NCBI RefSeq assembly: GCF_002886185.1
Contig: NZ_KZ614146.1
Coordinates: 873,234-937,233 of the forward strand
DNA length: 64,000 nucleotides
Reading direction: 5' to 3'
From: Salipaludibacillus neizhouensis
GTDB lineage: Bacteria; Bacillota; Bacilli; Bacillales; Salisediminibacteriaceae
In this document: positions 54,952 through 62,678 of the stretch, piece by piece
Numbering within the stretch: the stretch's first letter is position 1
Layout: each line of letters begins with the position of its first letter
Notes under the pieces: model-generated
The model's database searches: none
The model's input: only the letters and a program-made list of their open reading frames with translations
What the model was told of the DNA's origin: nothing
Program-made: the position numbers and the translations under genes

Positions 54952-55863
54952 CTAAGATACTTTTTTCGCTTGCCAATTTTTATTTTTTGAAAAAGAAGAA
55001 AGCTTTATATTACCTAGAGCAACACCAAGGAGAACAACAATAACACCTAACCATTGGATGGGTGCAACGTATTCTACTAAAACAACTGCAGAAAGTATGA
55101 CAGCGACTGGAAGTTCAGAAGCAGAAAGAATTGTTCCAAGACCAGTGCCAACTTTCGGCATTCCAATCGCAAATAATAACGGTGGCAAACAAACCCCAAA
55201 TACGCCTAGGAAAACGCCATATGGTGAAAAGCTAATCATTTGCGAAACACTCTCAAATGCGGTAGTCGGAGGGAAAAGAATACTAACAAAGATAAGTCCT
55301 CCTGTCGCGATTAGCGCGCTTTTCTGTAAAGGAGGAAGTTCTTTTCCAACGTTGCCGCTAATAAATAAGAATGAAGTAAACGTGAAAGCAGATAGAATAC
55401 CAAAAATGACACCATTTATCGTAAAGCTTCCAAATCCATTCGTAATAATTGCAGTAGCTAAAAGTGAGCCTATGAGTAATATGACAATCGAGAGCCATTG
55501 AGCTTTACTCGGAGTTTTGCGATACAGAATGTAATCAAACAGAGAACCAATCCATACAAATTGAAATAAAAAGATGATCGCTAATGAAGCATCTATAGTT
55601 TGCAGCGAAAAGTAATAAAAAACACCGGTTAAACTCATAGGAATTCCGCAAAGTAAAAGCAAGCCAAGATACTTTATTGACATCTTGGATTTTCTAGTGA
55701 AAAGCACAAGTATCCAAAGAAGTGCAGCACCTATCATAAATTGACTAATAGTAATTTGAGCTAAATTAAAACCAGCACCATATGCAAGTTTCACACTCGT
55801 AGATAGTGCTCCTAAAGAACAACCACCAATAAAAACAAATAAAGCATACATCCACATTTTCAT
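54952..55863 (-). CDS. EamA/DMT-family transporter behind an attenuator leader
   Basis: Ten-span transporter of 303 residues with two EamA repeats. It starts MKMWMYALFVFIGGCSLGALSTSVKLAY, has the QFVWIGSLFDYILYRKTPSKAQW loop in the first half and ASELPVAVILSAVVLVEYVAPIQWLG in the second. The ATG follows AGAGGTGAAATATT. A strong promoter (TTGACA, 17 bp, TAAGAT) and a leader containing a terminator precede it, so it is conditionally expressed. Substrate unknown; an amino acid or toxic metabolite is plausible. It lies upstream of the separately controlled dapA. Confidence 0.9.
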   Translation of the reverse strand: MKMWMYALFVFIGGCSLGALSTSVKLAYGAGFNLAQITISQFMIGAALLWILVLFTRKSKMSIKYLGLLLLCGIPMSLTGVFYYFSLQTIDASLAIIFLFQFVWIGSLFDYILYRKTPSKAQWLSIVILLIGSLLATAIITNGFGSFTINGVIFGILSAFTFTSFLFISGNVGKELPPLQKSALIATGGLIFVSILFPPTTAFESVSQMISFSPYGVFLGVFGVCLPPLLFAIGMPKVGTGLGTILSASELPVAVILSAVVLVEYVAPIQWLGVIVVLLGVALGNIKLSSFSKNKNWQAKKVS

Positions 55864-55893
55864 AATATTTCACCTCTAAATTTATTTTGAATA

Positions 55894-56034
55894 CAAAAAA
55901 GCCATACATCGGGTCAGATGTATGGCGAAAATAAAGGATTATCCTTTAGAAAAGTCCATGTTCTTCACAAATTGCGAAGTTTTGATATTCAATTAATCCT
56001 TATTCATCTTAGTCATTTATTAAGGTTTTGTCAA
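55894..56034 (-). promoter_or_regulatory. Promoter and putative attenuator of the EamA gene
   Basis: The promoter is TTGACA (56034-56029), 17 bases, TAAGAT (56011-56006). About 75 nt downstream lies an intrinsic terminator (GCCATACATC/GATGTATGGC then TTTTTT, 55926-55894), upstream of the EamA start. Between them is a possible 17-codon uORF with a TTG start at 55992 (MNIKTSQFVKNMDFSKG). AAGGATT at the RNA 5' end can pair with AATCCTT, which otherwise folds locally as AAAGGATAATCCTTT. No known riboswitch class was recognised. Confidence 0.6.
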
Positions 56035-56292
56035 GGGATTTTCAGCAAAATGGATATGAAGAGGAAGGTGGAATGTTAGAACCCACTTTACTGCGGCGGT
56101 AGTGCCTACAGTATGCGTATATTCATGTGATATTGCGATGGAAGCGTCCAGCTGCGGCAAGGGGGTGGAACCGCCTGTTCTAATTCACCACGGACGGATG
56201 TTTCACTTTTTTGATAGTGATTGTAAGAAAATGTATAAAGTAATACAATTAAAAGCAGATATCATATAATCATTAAGTGAGGGTGAAAAAAT
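56035..56292. other. Intergenic region with a GC-richer segment before the GrpB gene
   Basis: The stretch 56085-56205 is clearly more GC-rich than its surroundings (CTGCGGCGGTAGTGCC, CAGCTGCGGCAAGGGGGTGG). It contains no ORF and no family match that I can defend. It may be a degraded repeat. AT-rich promoter sequence for the GrpB-like gene follows. Confidence 0.35.
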
Positions 56293-56808
56293 ATGAGAAA
56301 AGTCGAGGTTGTCTCTTACAGAGAAGAATGGACACTATTATTTCAAGAGGAATCTATAAAAATATCTCGTATTTTCGGGAGTGAGTGTATACATCTATAT
56401 CATATTGGCAGTACAGCAATACCGAACATGCATGCTAAGCCAGTAATTGACATCCTTGTTGAGGTGCAGAAGATAGAGAATGTCGATTCTTTTAACTTGG
56501 AAATGGAGCGGATTGGCTATGTGGCTATGGGAGAAAACGGTATTGAAGGTAGACGTTTTTATAAGAAAGGGGGAAATAACCGGAGTCATCACGTTCATGT
56601 TTTTGGAACGCAAAATAGAGAAATACAACGGCACATAGTATTTAAGGACTACTTGATAGCTCACCCACATGAAGCAGACAGGTACAGTCAACTGAAACAA
56701 CTATTGGCGAAAAAGTATCCAGATGATATCGAGAAATACATAGATGGTAAAAACAATTTTATTAAGGATATCGATGCTAAAGCAAATAGATGGTTAAAAG
56801 GTAGATAA
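56293..56808 (+). CDS. GrpB-family nucleotidyltransferase-like protein
   Basis: A 171-residue protein of the GrpB/DUF UPF0157 family. The fold is related to nucleotidyltransferases: HIGSTAIPNMHAKPVIDILVEV near residue 35 has the GS...D-x-D-like pattern, and SHHVHVFGTQNREIQRHIVFKDYLIAHP follows. The start has GTGAGGGTG. The precise reaction is not established for most members. A GNAT acetyltransferase gene follows 63 bp downstream and may be co-transcribed. Confidence 0.88.
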   Translation: MRKVEVVSYREEWTLLFQEESIKISRIFGSECIHLYHIGSTAIPNMHAKPVIDILVEVQKIENVDSFNLEMERIGYVAMGENGIEGRRFYKKGGNNRSHHVHVFGTQNREIQRHIVFKDYLIAHPHEADRYSQLKQLLAKKYPDDIEKYIDGKNNFIKDIDAKANRWLKGR

Positions 56809-56871
56809 AATGAAACTGGTATAATTATGAGCAGAATTTGCATTCATTAATGATGGTAAGGAGATCTTAAT

Positions 56872-57399
56872 ATGATAGAACTAAAATTTTTTGACACTGC
56901 CGATTTTGAAAGGCTTATAAGTTGGATTGATTCCCCGGAGTTATTACTAAAATGGGGTGGACCAGGGTTTCATTATCCATTGGATGAGGGGCAATTAAAT
57001 ATATACAAGAAAAATTCGAATCACGATCATGCAGAAACTCTCGTATATAACGTTATTCACCAAAAAACTGGTGAAGTTCTTGGACACATTTCCTTAGGGA
57101 AAATAAATCGAAAAAATAGATCTGCGAGGATTGGGAAAGTATTGATCGGCTCTGAGAATATTAGAGGGCAAGGAATAGGACAACGAATGATGAAAGAAAT
57201 TCTCAAAGTAGCATTCGATGAACTTCAATTACATCGTGTAAGTCTGGGAGTGTTTGACTTCAATATTGCTGCAATAATGTGTTATGAAAAAGTAGGCTTT
57301 AAAAAAGAAGGTTTACTTAGAGACACTGCAAAAAATGGAGACGAATACTGGAGTCTTTATGAAATGAGTATCTTAGAGGAAGAATGGAGGAGAAATTAA
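56872..57399 (+). CDS. GNAT-family N-acetyltransferase
   Basis: A 175-residue acetyltransferase of the RimJ/SpeG-like group. The acetyl-CoA motif A is GKVLIGSENIRGQGIGQRMMKEIL near residue 98 (R/Q-G-x-G-x pattern RGQGIG). The C-terminal LGVFDFNIAAIMCYEKVGFKKEGLLRD is typical of this group. The ATG follows AAGGAGATCTT. The target amine is unknown. Its 3' hairpin overlaps the end of the converging MFS gene. Confidence 0.9.
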   Translation: MIELKFFDTADFERLISWIDSPELLLKWGGPGFHYPLDEGQLNIYKKNSNHDHAETLVYNVIHQKTGEVLGHISLGKINRKNRSARIGKVLIGSENIRGQGIGQRMMKEILKVAFDELQLHRVSLGVFDFNIAAIMCYEKVGFKKEGLLRDTAKNGDEYWSLYEMSILEEEWRRN

Positions 57400-57436
57400 A
57401 TCATGAATAAATCAAAAAAGATTTATTCATGATTGG
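57400..57436. terminator. Hairpin shared by GNAT and MFS gene ends
   Basis: ATCATGAATAAATC and GATTTATTCATGAT are perfectly complementary with a short A-run loop. The MFS stop codon lies in the right arm. Confidence 0.7.
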
Positions 57437-58680
57437 AATTTTTCCATTGAACTAGAATCGTGATATTTTCGTTTGGAAGGCTTTATGATAACGAATAATA
57501 AAACAGTCGTCAGCACCAATGTGATAAAAGCACCACTTACAACGACATATTCAACGGAAATTAAATGAGCTGTGACAGCAAAAATAGAAGTGGTAACTAT
57601 GACAAGAAAGGCTTCAACAAAACCATACATACTTCCAATACGTCCCATAACATCAACTGGAATATTATTTTGATAAAAAGTGAAAAATCCAGTGTTGGCA
57701 AAAGCATTCGCAAAGGCTAGAATAAACACCCCTAGTGATGCCATCAAGAAACTATTGGAGAAAGCAAAAATAATGTAGCCTATAGCAACCGTAAAGGAAC
57801 CTAGACCGATGAGTAGAGAAATACTTAGGTTTTTGGTGAACACTACATTAATAATTGCACCCACTAGTATCCCTGCACCCGCAATACTTACGAGAAATCC
57901 ATATTCCCCATCTGTCAATGAAAGGACTTCTTTTGCGAATGCCACCTCAAGGGAATCTATTGCTGTTTGCAAAACGACAAACCCACTAAACAGGAAATAG
58001 ATAGTAATAACATAAATGTATTTCCGGCTAAATTCCATCACTACTTTCCAGTCTTTCTTTAACAGAGTTAAAGACATTGGCTCAATGGGTAATTTATTAA
58101 TACTGTTCTTTTCCAAGTTAGGCATAAATAGTGTGACTGTAGCTGAAAAGAAAAATGCAAAGGCATTAATATAAATTGCAAGGATAGGGGAGCCACTCAT
58201 AAATAATAGTCCGGTAATAGCGGGACCGATAAAAAAAGCACCCGAATCAAGTAAGCTTCTTAAAGAATTAAACTTTTGTCTTTGCTCGGTCGGTATGAGC
58301 CTTGTCATATAGCTCACCGAACAAGGTCGATAAATAGAGGAAGCCATATTTATAAAAAACACCAAGATGTAAATGACCCATAAGGAAGTATAGAAAACTG
58401 CTAAACATGTAATTAGAATGCCTTGCAGAAGATCCAACAAAATCATGAAGTGCTTTTTGTTAAGCCGGTCAATTATGCTGCCACTCCATAAATTAGTTAC
58501 CAGTGTAGCTAAAGGTTTGATGATGTAAAGTAATGCCACGGCAAGAGCAGATCCTGTCATATTGAAAACAATAACATTCAAAGCAATAAAGTAGATCCAC
58601 ATGCCAATATTGGAAATTCCAATACCAAATAATAAGATGGAAGGATACTTCCATGGTTTCAATACTATTCTAATATTCAC
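57427..58680 (-). CDS. T-box-controlled MFS transporter (DHA3-like)
   Basis: Twelve-span major facilitator, 417 residues, resembling the DHA3/macrolide-efflux (MefA-type, MFS_3) group: NIGMWIYFIALNVIVFNMTGSALAVALLYIIKPLA near the start and LWSGSIIDRLNKKHFMILLDLLQG as motif A. The start is GTG at 58680, seven bases after GGGATGGGG. That ribosome site is part of the T-box terminator's 3' flank, so folding could affect translation too. A longer frame upstream runs through the T-box and is not coding. T-box control implies a link to one amino acid, perhaps import or export of it, but the substrate is unknown. Confidence 0.85.
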   Translation of the reverse strand: MNIRIVLKPWKYPSILLFGIGISNIGMWIYFIALNVIVFNMTGSALAVALLYIIKPLATLVTNLWSGSIIDRLNKKHFMILLDLLQGILITCLAVFYTSLWVIYILVFFINMASSIYRPCSVSYMTRLIPTEQRQKFNSLRSLLDSGAFFIGPAITGLLFMSGSPILAIYINAFAFFFSATVTLFMPNLEKNSINKLPIEPMSLTLLKKDWKVVMEFSRKYIYVITIYFLFSGFVVLQTAIDSLEVAFAKEVLSLTDGEYGFLVSIAGAGILVGAIINVVFTKNLSISLLIGLGSFTVAIGYIIFAFSNSFLMASLGVFILAFANAFANTGFFTFYQNNIPVDVMGRIGSMYGFVEAFLVIVTTSIFAVTAHLISVEYVVVSGAFITLVLTTVLLFVIIKPSKRKYHDSSSMEKFQS

Positions 58681-58681
58681 T

Positions 58682-58990
58682 AAAAAACCCCATCCCCAAG
58701 AATTTAATCTTGAGGACGAGTTTCGAAATCGCGGTGCCACCCCAGTTTATTAATATGTCACCATATTAATCTTATCAAGTACGTCAAAGGCAGAAACACC
58801 CGTGGTTTACTAGAGGTTCAAACAAATGATTATACTTTAGCTCTATAACGGGAGCTCCCGTCACATCATCCCCAGCGAAGGTTCCAATGCGACACTTAGA
58901 GGCTTGGTTCAATAAATTCATTCTTACTCCTTTTCAATTAACGGAGCTCCCTGTAAAGAACATCATTACCTACTCTTCTCTTCATTGCGT
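58682..58990 (-). ncRNA. T-box leader upstream of the MFS gene
   Basis: On the minus strand, stem I begins near AGAGAAGAGTAGGTAATG with the AGTA bulge. The T-box sequence AACTGGGGTGGCACCGCG lies at 58747-58730. A terminator, CCTCAAGA...TTCTTGGGG then TTTTTT, ends at 58682. By analogy with other leaders, the specifier position after ATTGA reads ACC (58908-58906, threonine); shifted by one it would be CCA (proline). A promoter-like TTTACA, 17 bases, TAAGAT lies upstream (about 59034-59006). Uncharged tRNA should permit read-through. Confidence 0.92.
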
Positions 58991-58999
58991 TTCAAATAT

Positions 59000-59270
59000 T
59001 TAAAATATCTTATCATTTATAACAAATATTGTAAACAGTGTTATTTTAGAAGGGTGTTTTAGTGAAAAAGTTGGTGTATCGGGAAAGGAGCTTAAGAAAG
59101 TAAAAGGCGGAGACTTTAGCGTGTGAAGCAACGAATGAAGCCCTGCTCGTGGAAAGTGTTCTTCCGCAGTGAATTCAAGTGGCATCAAAGGCTCTGATGA
59201 TATATTTAAAGATTGTTCATAACTTAGCATGCTAAAATAAGGATAGAATGAAAGAGAGGGATCTGGACTT
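59000..59270. repeat. Degraded GC-rich Bacillus-type repeat before a HAD gene
   Basis: Positions about 59090-59175 (AAGGCGGAGACTTTAGCGTG ... GAAGCCCTGCTCGTGGAAAG ... TTCCGC) match, in decayed form, the repeat at 60838-61005 (AAGGCGGCGACTCCTGCGGG ... GCATTGCCCGCGGAAAGC ... TTCCGC). No ORF is present. The remainder is the promoter region of the HAD gene. Confidence 0.55.
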
Positions 59271-59927
59271 ATGAAGAACAAAAAAATTATTTTATTTGAC
59301 TTAGATGGTACGCTTTCAGACCCTAAGCAAGGGATAACTTTGTCTGTTCAATATGCATTAGAAAAAATGAGTATCTTTGAACCTAACATTGACAAACTTG
59401 AATGCTTTATTGGACCACCTCTTCAGGTATCCTTTGCAGAGTATTATGGCCTTGATAAGGAAGATACACAAACAGCTGTACAATTTTTTAGAGAACGATT
59501 TGTCGAAAAAGGTATGTTTGAGAATGAATTATTCTCTGGTATAGCCTCTTTACTCAAGCAATTAAAAGACGCAAATTATAACCTCGTTGTGGCGACGTCT
59601 AAACCAACTATTTTCGCGGAAAAGATCCTTCATTATTTTGCCATCGACCATTTTTTTGAGTTAGTCGTAGGTAGTAATCTTGACGGATCACGATCTTCTA
59701 AAACAGAAATTATTCAATATATATTAGACAAATACATAGAGCATGAAAAAGGTAAGTTTATAATGGTTGGGGACCGCAAACACGATATTATTGGTGCAAA
59801 TAATACAGGTATTGACTCCATTGCGGTGACATATGGATATGGTAATTTCGAAGAGTTGGAGACATCCAATCCAACAGTTATTTTAAATAGCGTAGAGGAA
59901 TTACAGATAGTGCTTACCTTTAGTTAA
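59271..59927 (+). CDS. HAD phosphatase, phosphoglycolate-phosphatase-like
   Basis: A 218-residue HAD hydrolase. Motif I is FDLDGTLSDPKQG (nucleophile Asp10), motif II VVATSKPT near residue 111, the motif III lysine is in SSKTEI near residue 143, and motif IV is MVGDRKHDIIGA near residue 163. The small helical cap and length fit Gph/PpaX-like enzymes. The ribosome site is GAGGGATC. The gene stands alone. Phosphoglycolate, pyrophosphate and nucleotides are known substrates in the family; which applies here is open. Confidence 0.9.
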   Translation: MKNKKIILFDLDGTLSDPKQGITLSVQYALEKMSIFEPNIDKLECFIGPPLQVSFAEYYGLDKEDTQTAVQFFRERFVEKGMFENELFSGIASLLKQLKDANYNLVVATSKPTIFAEKILHYFAIDHFFELVVGSNLDGSRSSKTEIIQYILDKYIEHEKGKFIMVGDRKHDIIGANNTGIDSIAVTYGYGNFEELETSNPTVILNSVEELQIVLTFS

Positions 59928-59942
59928 ACTAGTATTTTCTTT

Positions 59943-59980
59943 TTAAGGAGTTCGTAGAAAAAATAGAAGCTCCTTAAGAG
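59943..59980. terminator. Hairpin after the HAD gene
   Basis: TTAAGGAG and GCTCCTTAA arms surround an A-rich loop. The + side lacks a strong T-run. Confidence 0.55.
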
Positions 59981-60170
59981 CAAAACGTGTACTCGCATTA
60001 ATGACAATAGTCCCTAATTCTATTTAATCGCAGAAAAGAAGAGAGGTTTTTTCCATTATATGTTAAATTTGTCTTATAGGTAATACAGAGTTTGCGAACG
60101 ATTAGACATGGAAATAGTGAAAAGGTTTTAAGTTACAAATCATATTACTTTTGGGAAGGGGAATGGTGAA

Positions 60171-60512
60171 ATGGCAACAGCAAATGACCCTATTTGGATT
60201 TTTGTTCTTTTATATGCAATATTTATAATTACGTTTATAAGTGCTATTAAAAGTCTAAATCAAAGAAAAAGAATTATTCTCTCAATCGGGATGATTGTAA
60301 TCATACCAGTACAATATCTTTTACAGTTGGTTTCTTCAATTGGGCGCAGCCCAGGTGTGACTGAAATGCAGCATTTGATAAATGGTATAGCTCAATTCGA
60401 TACTTGGGCAATTTTTGTCTTATTAGCATATTTATATATTGTGATTTGGTGGATAATGATCTTAAAATCGTATAAAAAATTTGGAATGCAAAATACTAAT
60501 TCGACAGTATAA
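60171..60512 (+). CDS. Small three-span membrane protein, 113 aa
   Basis: Unrecognised membrane protein with three predicted spans, at about residues 8-28, 38-58 and 80-102, and a basic C-terminus. The ATG at 60171 follows GGGAAGGGGAATGG. No motif is visible. It lies between a HAD gene and a repeat-filled gap with no obvious operon partner. Confidence 0.7.
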   Translation: MATANDPIWIFVLLYAIFIITFISAIKSLNQRKRIILSIGMIVIIPVQYLLQLVSSIGRSPGVTEMQHLINGIAQFDTWAIFVLLAYLYIVIWWIMILKSYKKFGMQNTNSTV

Positions 60513-61050
60513 TATTTTCTGTTCAGTAATAATTATTAATGCTTTTGCTAAGGCTATCGCTAATAAAAGAATGGAATTTTAAGTATATCTAAGAAAAACG
60601 TCTAGCGTCTTTTGTAATGATTTTGTTGATTGGTTATCATCGAAGGTTGTTTGGAAAAATTACCGCTCGCTTTCCGTGGATGATCCGCGAGCCTCCTCGA
60701 GCAAACGACGCTCTGCGGGGTCTCGCTTGGATCATTCTTCCATAGGAGTCTCGCGGATTTTTCCAAACTAGAATTTTTATAAAGGTAGTTTACATAAATG
60801 TTTCTAGACTTGAAAAAATAAGCACAACGTTTTAAAAAGGCTGTCTAAGTAGAACAAAATAACTCGAAGAAGCGAAGGCGGCGACTCCTGCGGGATAAGC
60901 AATAGCTGAAGACTCCGAGGGACGGTTTTGTCCAAGGAGGCTGAAGCATTGCCCGCGGAAAGCTTCCGCCTAGAGTGGATTCGAGATTCCCTGTTCGGTG
61001 AAAATAACTCCAATCAGAATCTATAACACTTCAGACTATTTAATTGTTTC
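60513..61050. repeat. 538-bp gap made mostly of repeats
   Basis: Three elements lie side by side. 60591-60622 is a reversed 3' remnant of family 1 (AAGAAAAACGTCTAGCGTCTTTT). 60639-60778 is a GC-rich element flanked by GTTTGGAAAAATTACCGC and GCGGATTTTTCCAAAC as imperfect terminal inverted repeats, with CGCTCGCTTTCCGTGG and CTCTGCGGGGTCTCGC inside. 60838-61005 is a second GC-rich element, with GAAGGCGGCGACTCCTGCGG and GCCCGCGGAAAGC, that ends in a reversed family-2 core. Such GC-rich elements are widespread in Bacillus genomes. No gene is present. Confidence 0.8.
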
Positions 61051-61836
61051 TTAAGAACGACTTTGTATAGATAATGGTTCCATGTCCGTTAACTTTTCTT
61101 TTAATAATTTTTTAACTAGGGTTGCTGCTTTTACTTTGATATCAAGAAATACAGAAGTCTGCACGTTAAAGTTTCCAGTTGAGATGGAAGCTTTTAATTC
61201 ATTAACTGTATTACACTCCTCATTAAAATCATTATAAACACTTCCGTATTGTAAGTATTGGTGAGTGTCGCTGCCTCCAACAATAGGGAGACCAACTACC
61301 TCCGCAAAATTAATTAGTTTACTTGTATAGGGTTCTTTTCCATAGGCATATAGATCCTTCCCGTTTAGATCAAAAGCATCCAGGCGTTGAAGCTGTTTGA
61401 TTTCAAGATGATGGAGAGGGGTGCTCTCCCGGAATGGATGAGCTCCTATTTTTAATAATTGATAATCTTCAACAAGATTCAAAAGATCATCAAAAGGAAG
61501 AAAGGTAGTCTCGGTTGTATGATTTTCTAAAGATTTACGAATCTCTAGCACATCTTGACGGTTCCCAATCAGGATAATATGCCCATTTTCCTGAATATCT
61601 ACTTCAATTCCTGGAAAAAGCTTTAATCCGTCAATCATATAATACCCTTGCTCGTACGTGTAATTCTTTTCAAGGAAATCAAAAAGATCATTCATTCGAA
61701 AGGTGTTAAAATGTTCCGTCATTGCCAGGGCTGTTAACCCGCTTGCTTTTGCCTCTTTCATCATCTCTCGGAAATAATCGGGCATAAACAGCGACTTTTT
61801 AGATATTTTTACGTGACTATGAAAATCTATTCTCAT
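61051..61836 (-). CDS. PHP-domain metal-dependent hydrolase
   Basis: Cytoplasmic 261-residue protein of the polymerase-and-histidinol-phosphatase superfamily. Metal ligands include His5 and His7 in FHSHVKIS, His in TEHFNT near residue 42, KIGAHPFRE near residue 136, and GGSDTHQ near residue 196. The superfamily hydrolyses phosphoesters. The ATG follows CAGGAGG. It begins 26 bp after the EcfT gene on the same strand and is likely co-transcribed with the ECF transporter, suggesting it processes the imported compound or a derivative; that is inference. Confidence 0.87.
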   Translation of the reverse strand: MRIDFHSHVKISKKSLFMPDYFREMMKEAKASGLTALAMTEHFNTFRMNDLFDFLEKNYTYEQGYYMIDGLKLFPGIEVDIQENGHIILIGNRQDVLEIRKSLENHTTETTFLPFDDLLNLVEDYQLLKIGAHPFRESTPLHHLEIKQLQRLDAFDLNGKDLYAYGKEPYTSKLINFAEVVGLPIVGGSDTHQYLQYGSVYNDFNEECNTVNELKASISTGNFNVQTSVFLDIKVKAATLVKKLLKEKLTDMEPLSIQSRS

Positions 61837-61862
61837 GATAAAACCTCCTGTTTTTCTAACTA

Positions 61863-62678
61863 TTAAATATTTCCCGCAACAAACAACGTGAAGACATACA
61901 AAGCTGAAAATGCTAAGAACATGTAATCGCGAGATCGAAACGATAAATGGGCAAGCTTGATCTTTTTGACCTTCGGATGATTAAATGCATAGAAACTACC
62001 TTTCAGCTCTAACGCTTCAACTGTTGTTCTTGCCCGTTTTGCAGTACTCAACAGCAAAGGATAAAAAGATAGTACAGCGATCTTTGCAAAATAACCAATC
62101 GTACGCCAATAAAGAAAACCATGTTTCATAGGGGCCTTTCCCCGTAAACGGAAGGATAGAAATACGTGATGATATTCTTCGAGTAAACTCGGGAGCATCC
62201 GATAACCGTACGCAATACTAAAAGAGACTTGGCCGGGGACACCAATTTTTAGAAGGCCATTGCTCAATTTTTCCGGATCCATCGAACAAAAAACGGTGAT
62301 ACTTGCTAACGAGATGATAGATACCTTCATGGTTAAAATAATAAGCGGCAATATCACACTTAAATCACCACCAAAGAACCAAGATGCGATCAACAAATAA
62401 CCACCTTGTCCTAGTAATCCTAAGCACAGAATCAGGATAATTAAAGGAGATATTTTGGCTGTGATTGTAGTTATAACCATGAATACCAGTAGCCCTATTA
62501 GTACAGGCTTATTATGAATAAACCAAGGAGCCATTCCGAAAAATAGATACCAGATAAATAGAGTACGTGGATCGAGCTTCGCTAAAAAGGTGTGACCATT
62601 CCCATAAGCAGTATTTAACAATTCAATTTTAACTTGTTCAACAGAGAGTTTTTCAGATAATTTCCGTGTATATTCCAC
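61863..62678 (-). CDS. Energy-coupling factor transporter T component
   Basis: Transmembrane scaffold subunit (EcfT/CbiQ-like, similar to YkoC), 271 residues with about five to six spans. The two coupling motifs are visible as SFRLRGKAP near residue 173 and TTVEALELKGSF near residue 217. The GTG start at 62678 follows GAGGAGAATC and overlaps the 3' end of the ATPase gene by 26 bp, so the two are translationally coupled. The substrate-binding S component is not in this window. Confidence 0.9.
   Translation of the reverse strand: MEYTRKLSEKLSVEQVKIELLNTAYGNGHTFLAKLDPRTLFIWYLFFGMAPWFIHNKPVLIGLLVFMVITTITAKISPLIILILCLGLLGQGGYLLIASWFFGGDLSVILPLIILTMKVSIISLASITVFCSMDPEKLSNGLLKIGVPGQVSFSIAYGYRMLPSLLEEYHHVFLSFRLRGKAPMKHGFLYWRTIGYFAKIAVLSFYPLLLSTAKRARTTVEALELKGSFYAFNHPKVKKIKLAHLSFRSRDYMFLAFSALYVFTLFVAGNI

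Noticed and set aside
58681-58740. N-terminal extension of the MFS protein by 20 residues
   Set aside because: The extra codons are the T-box and terminator sequence, and no ribosome site precedes them.
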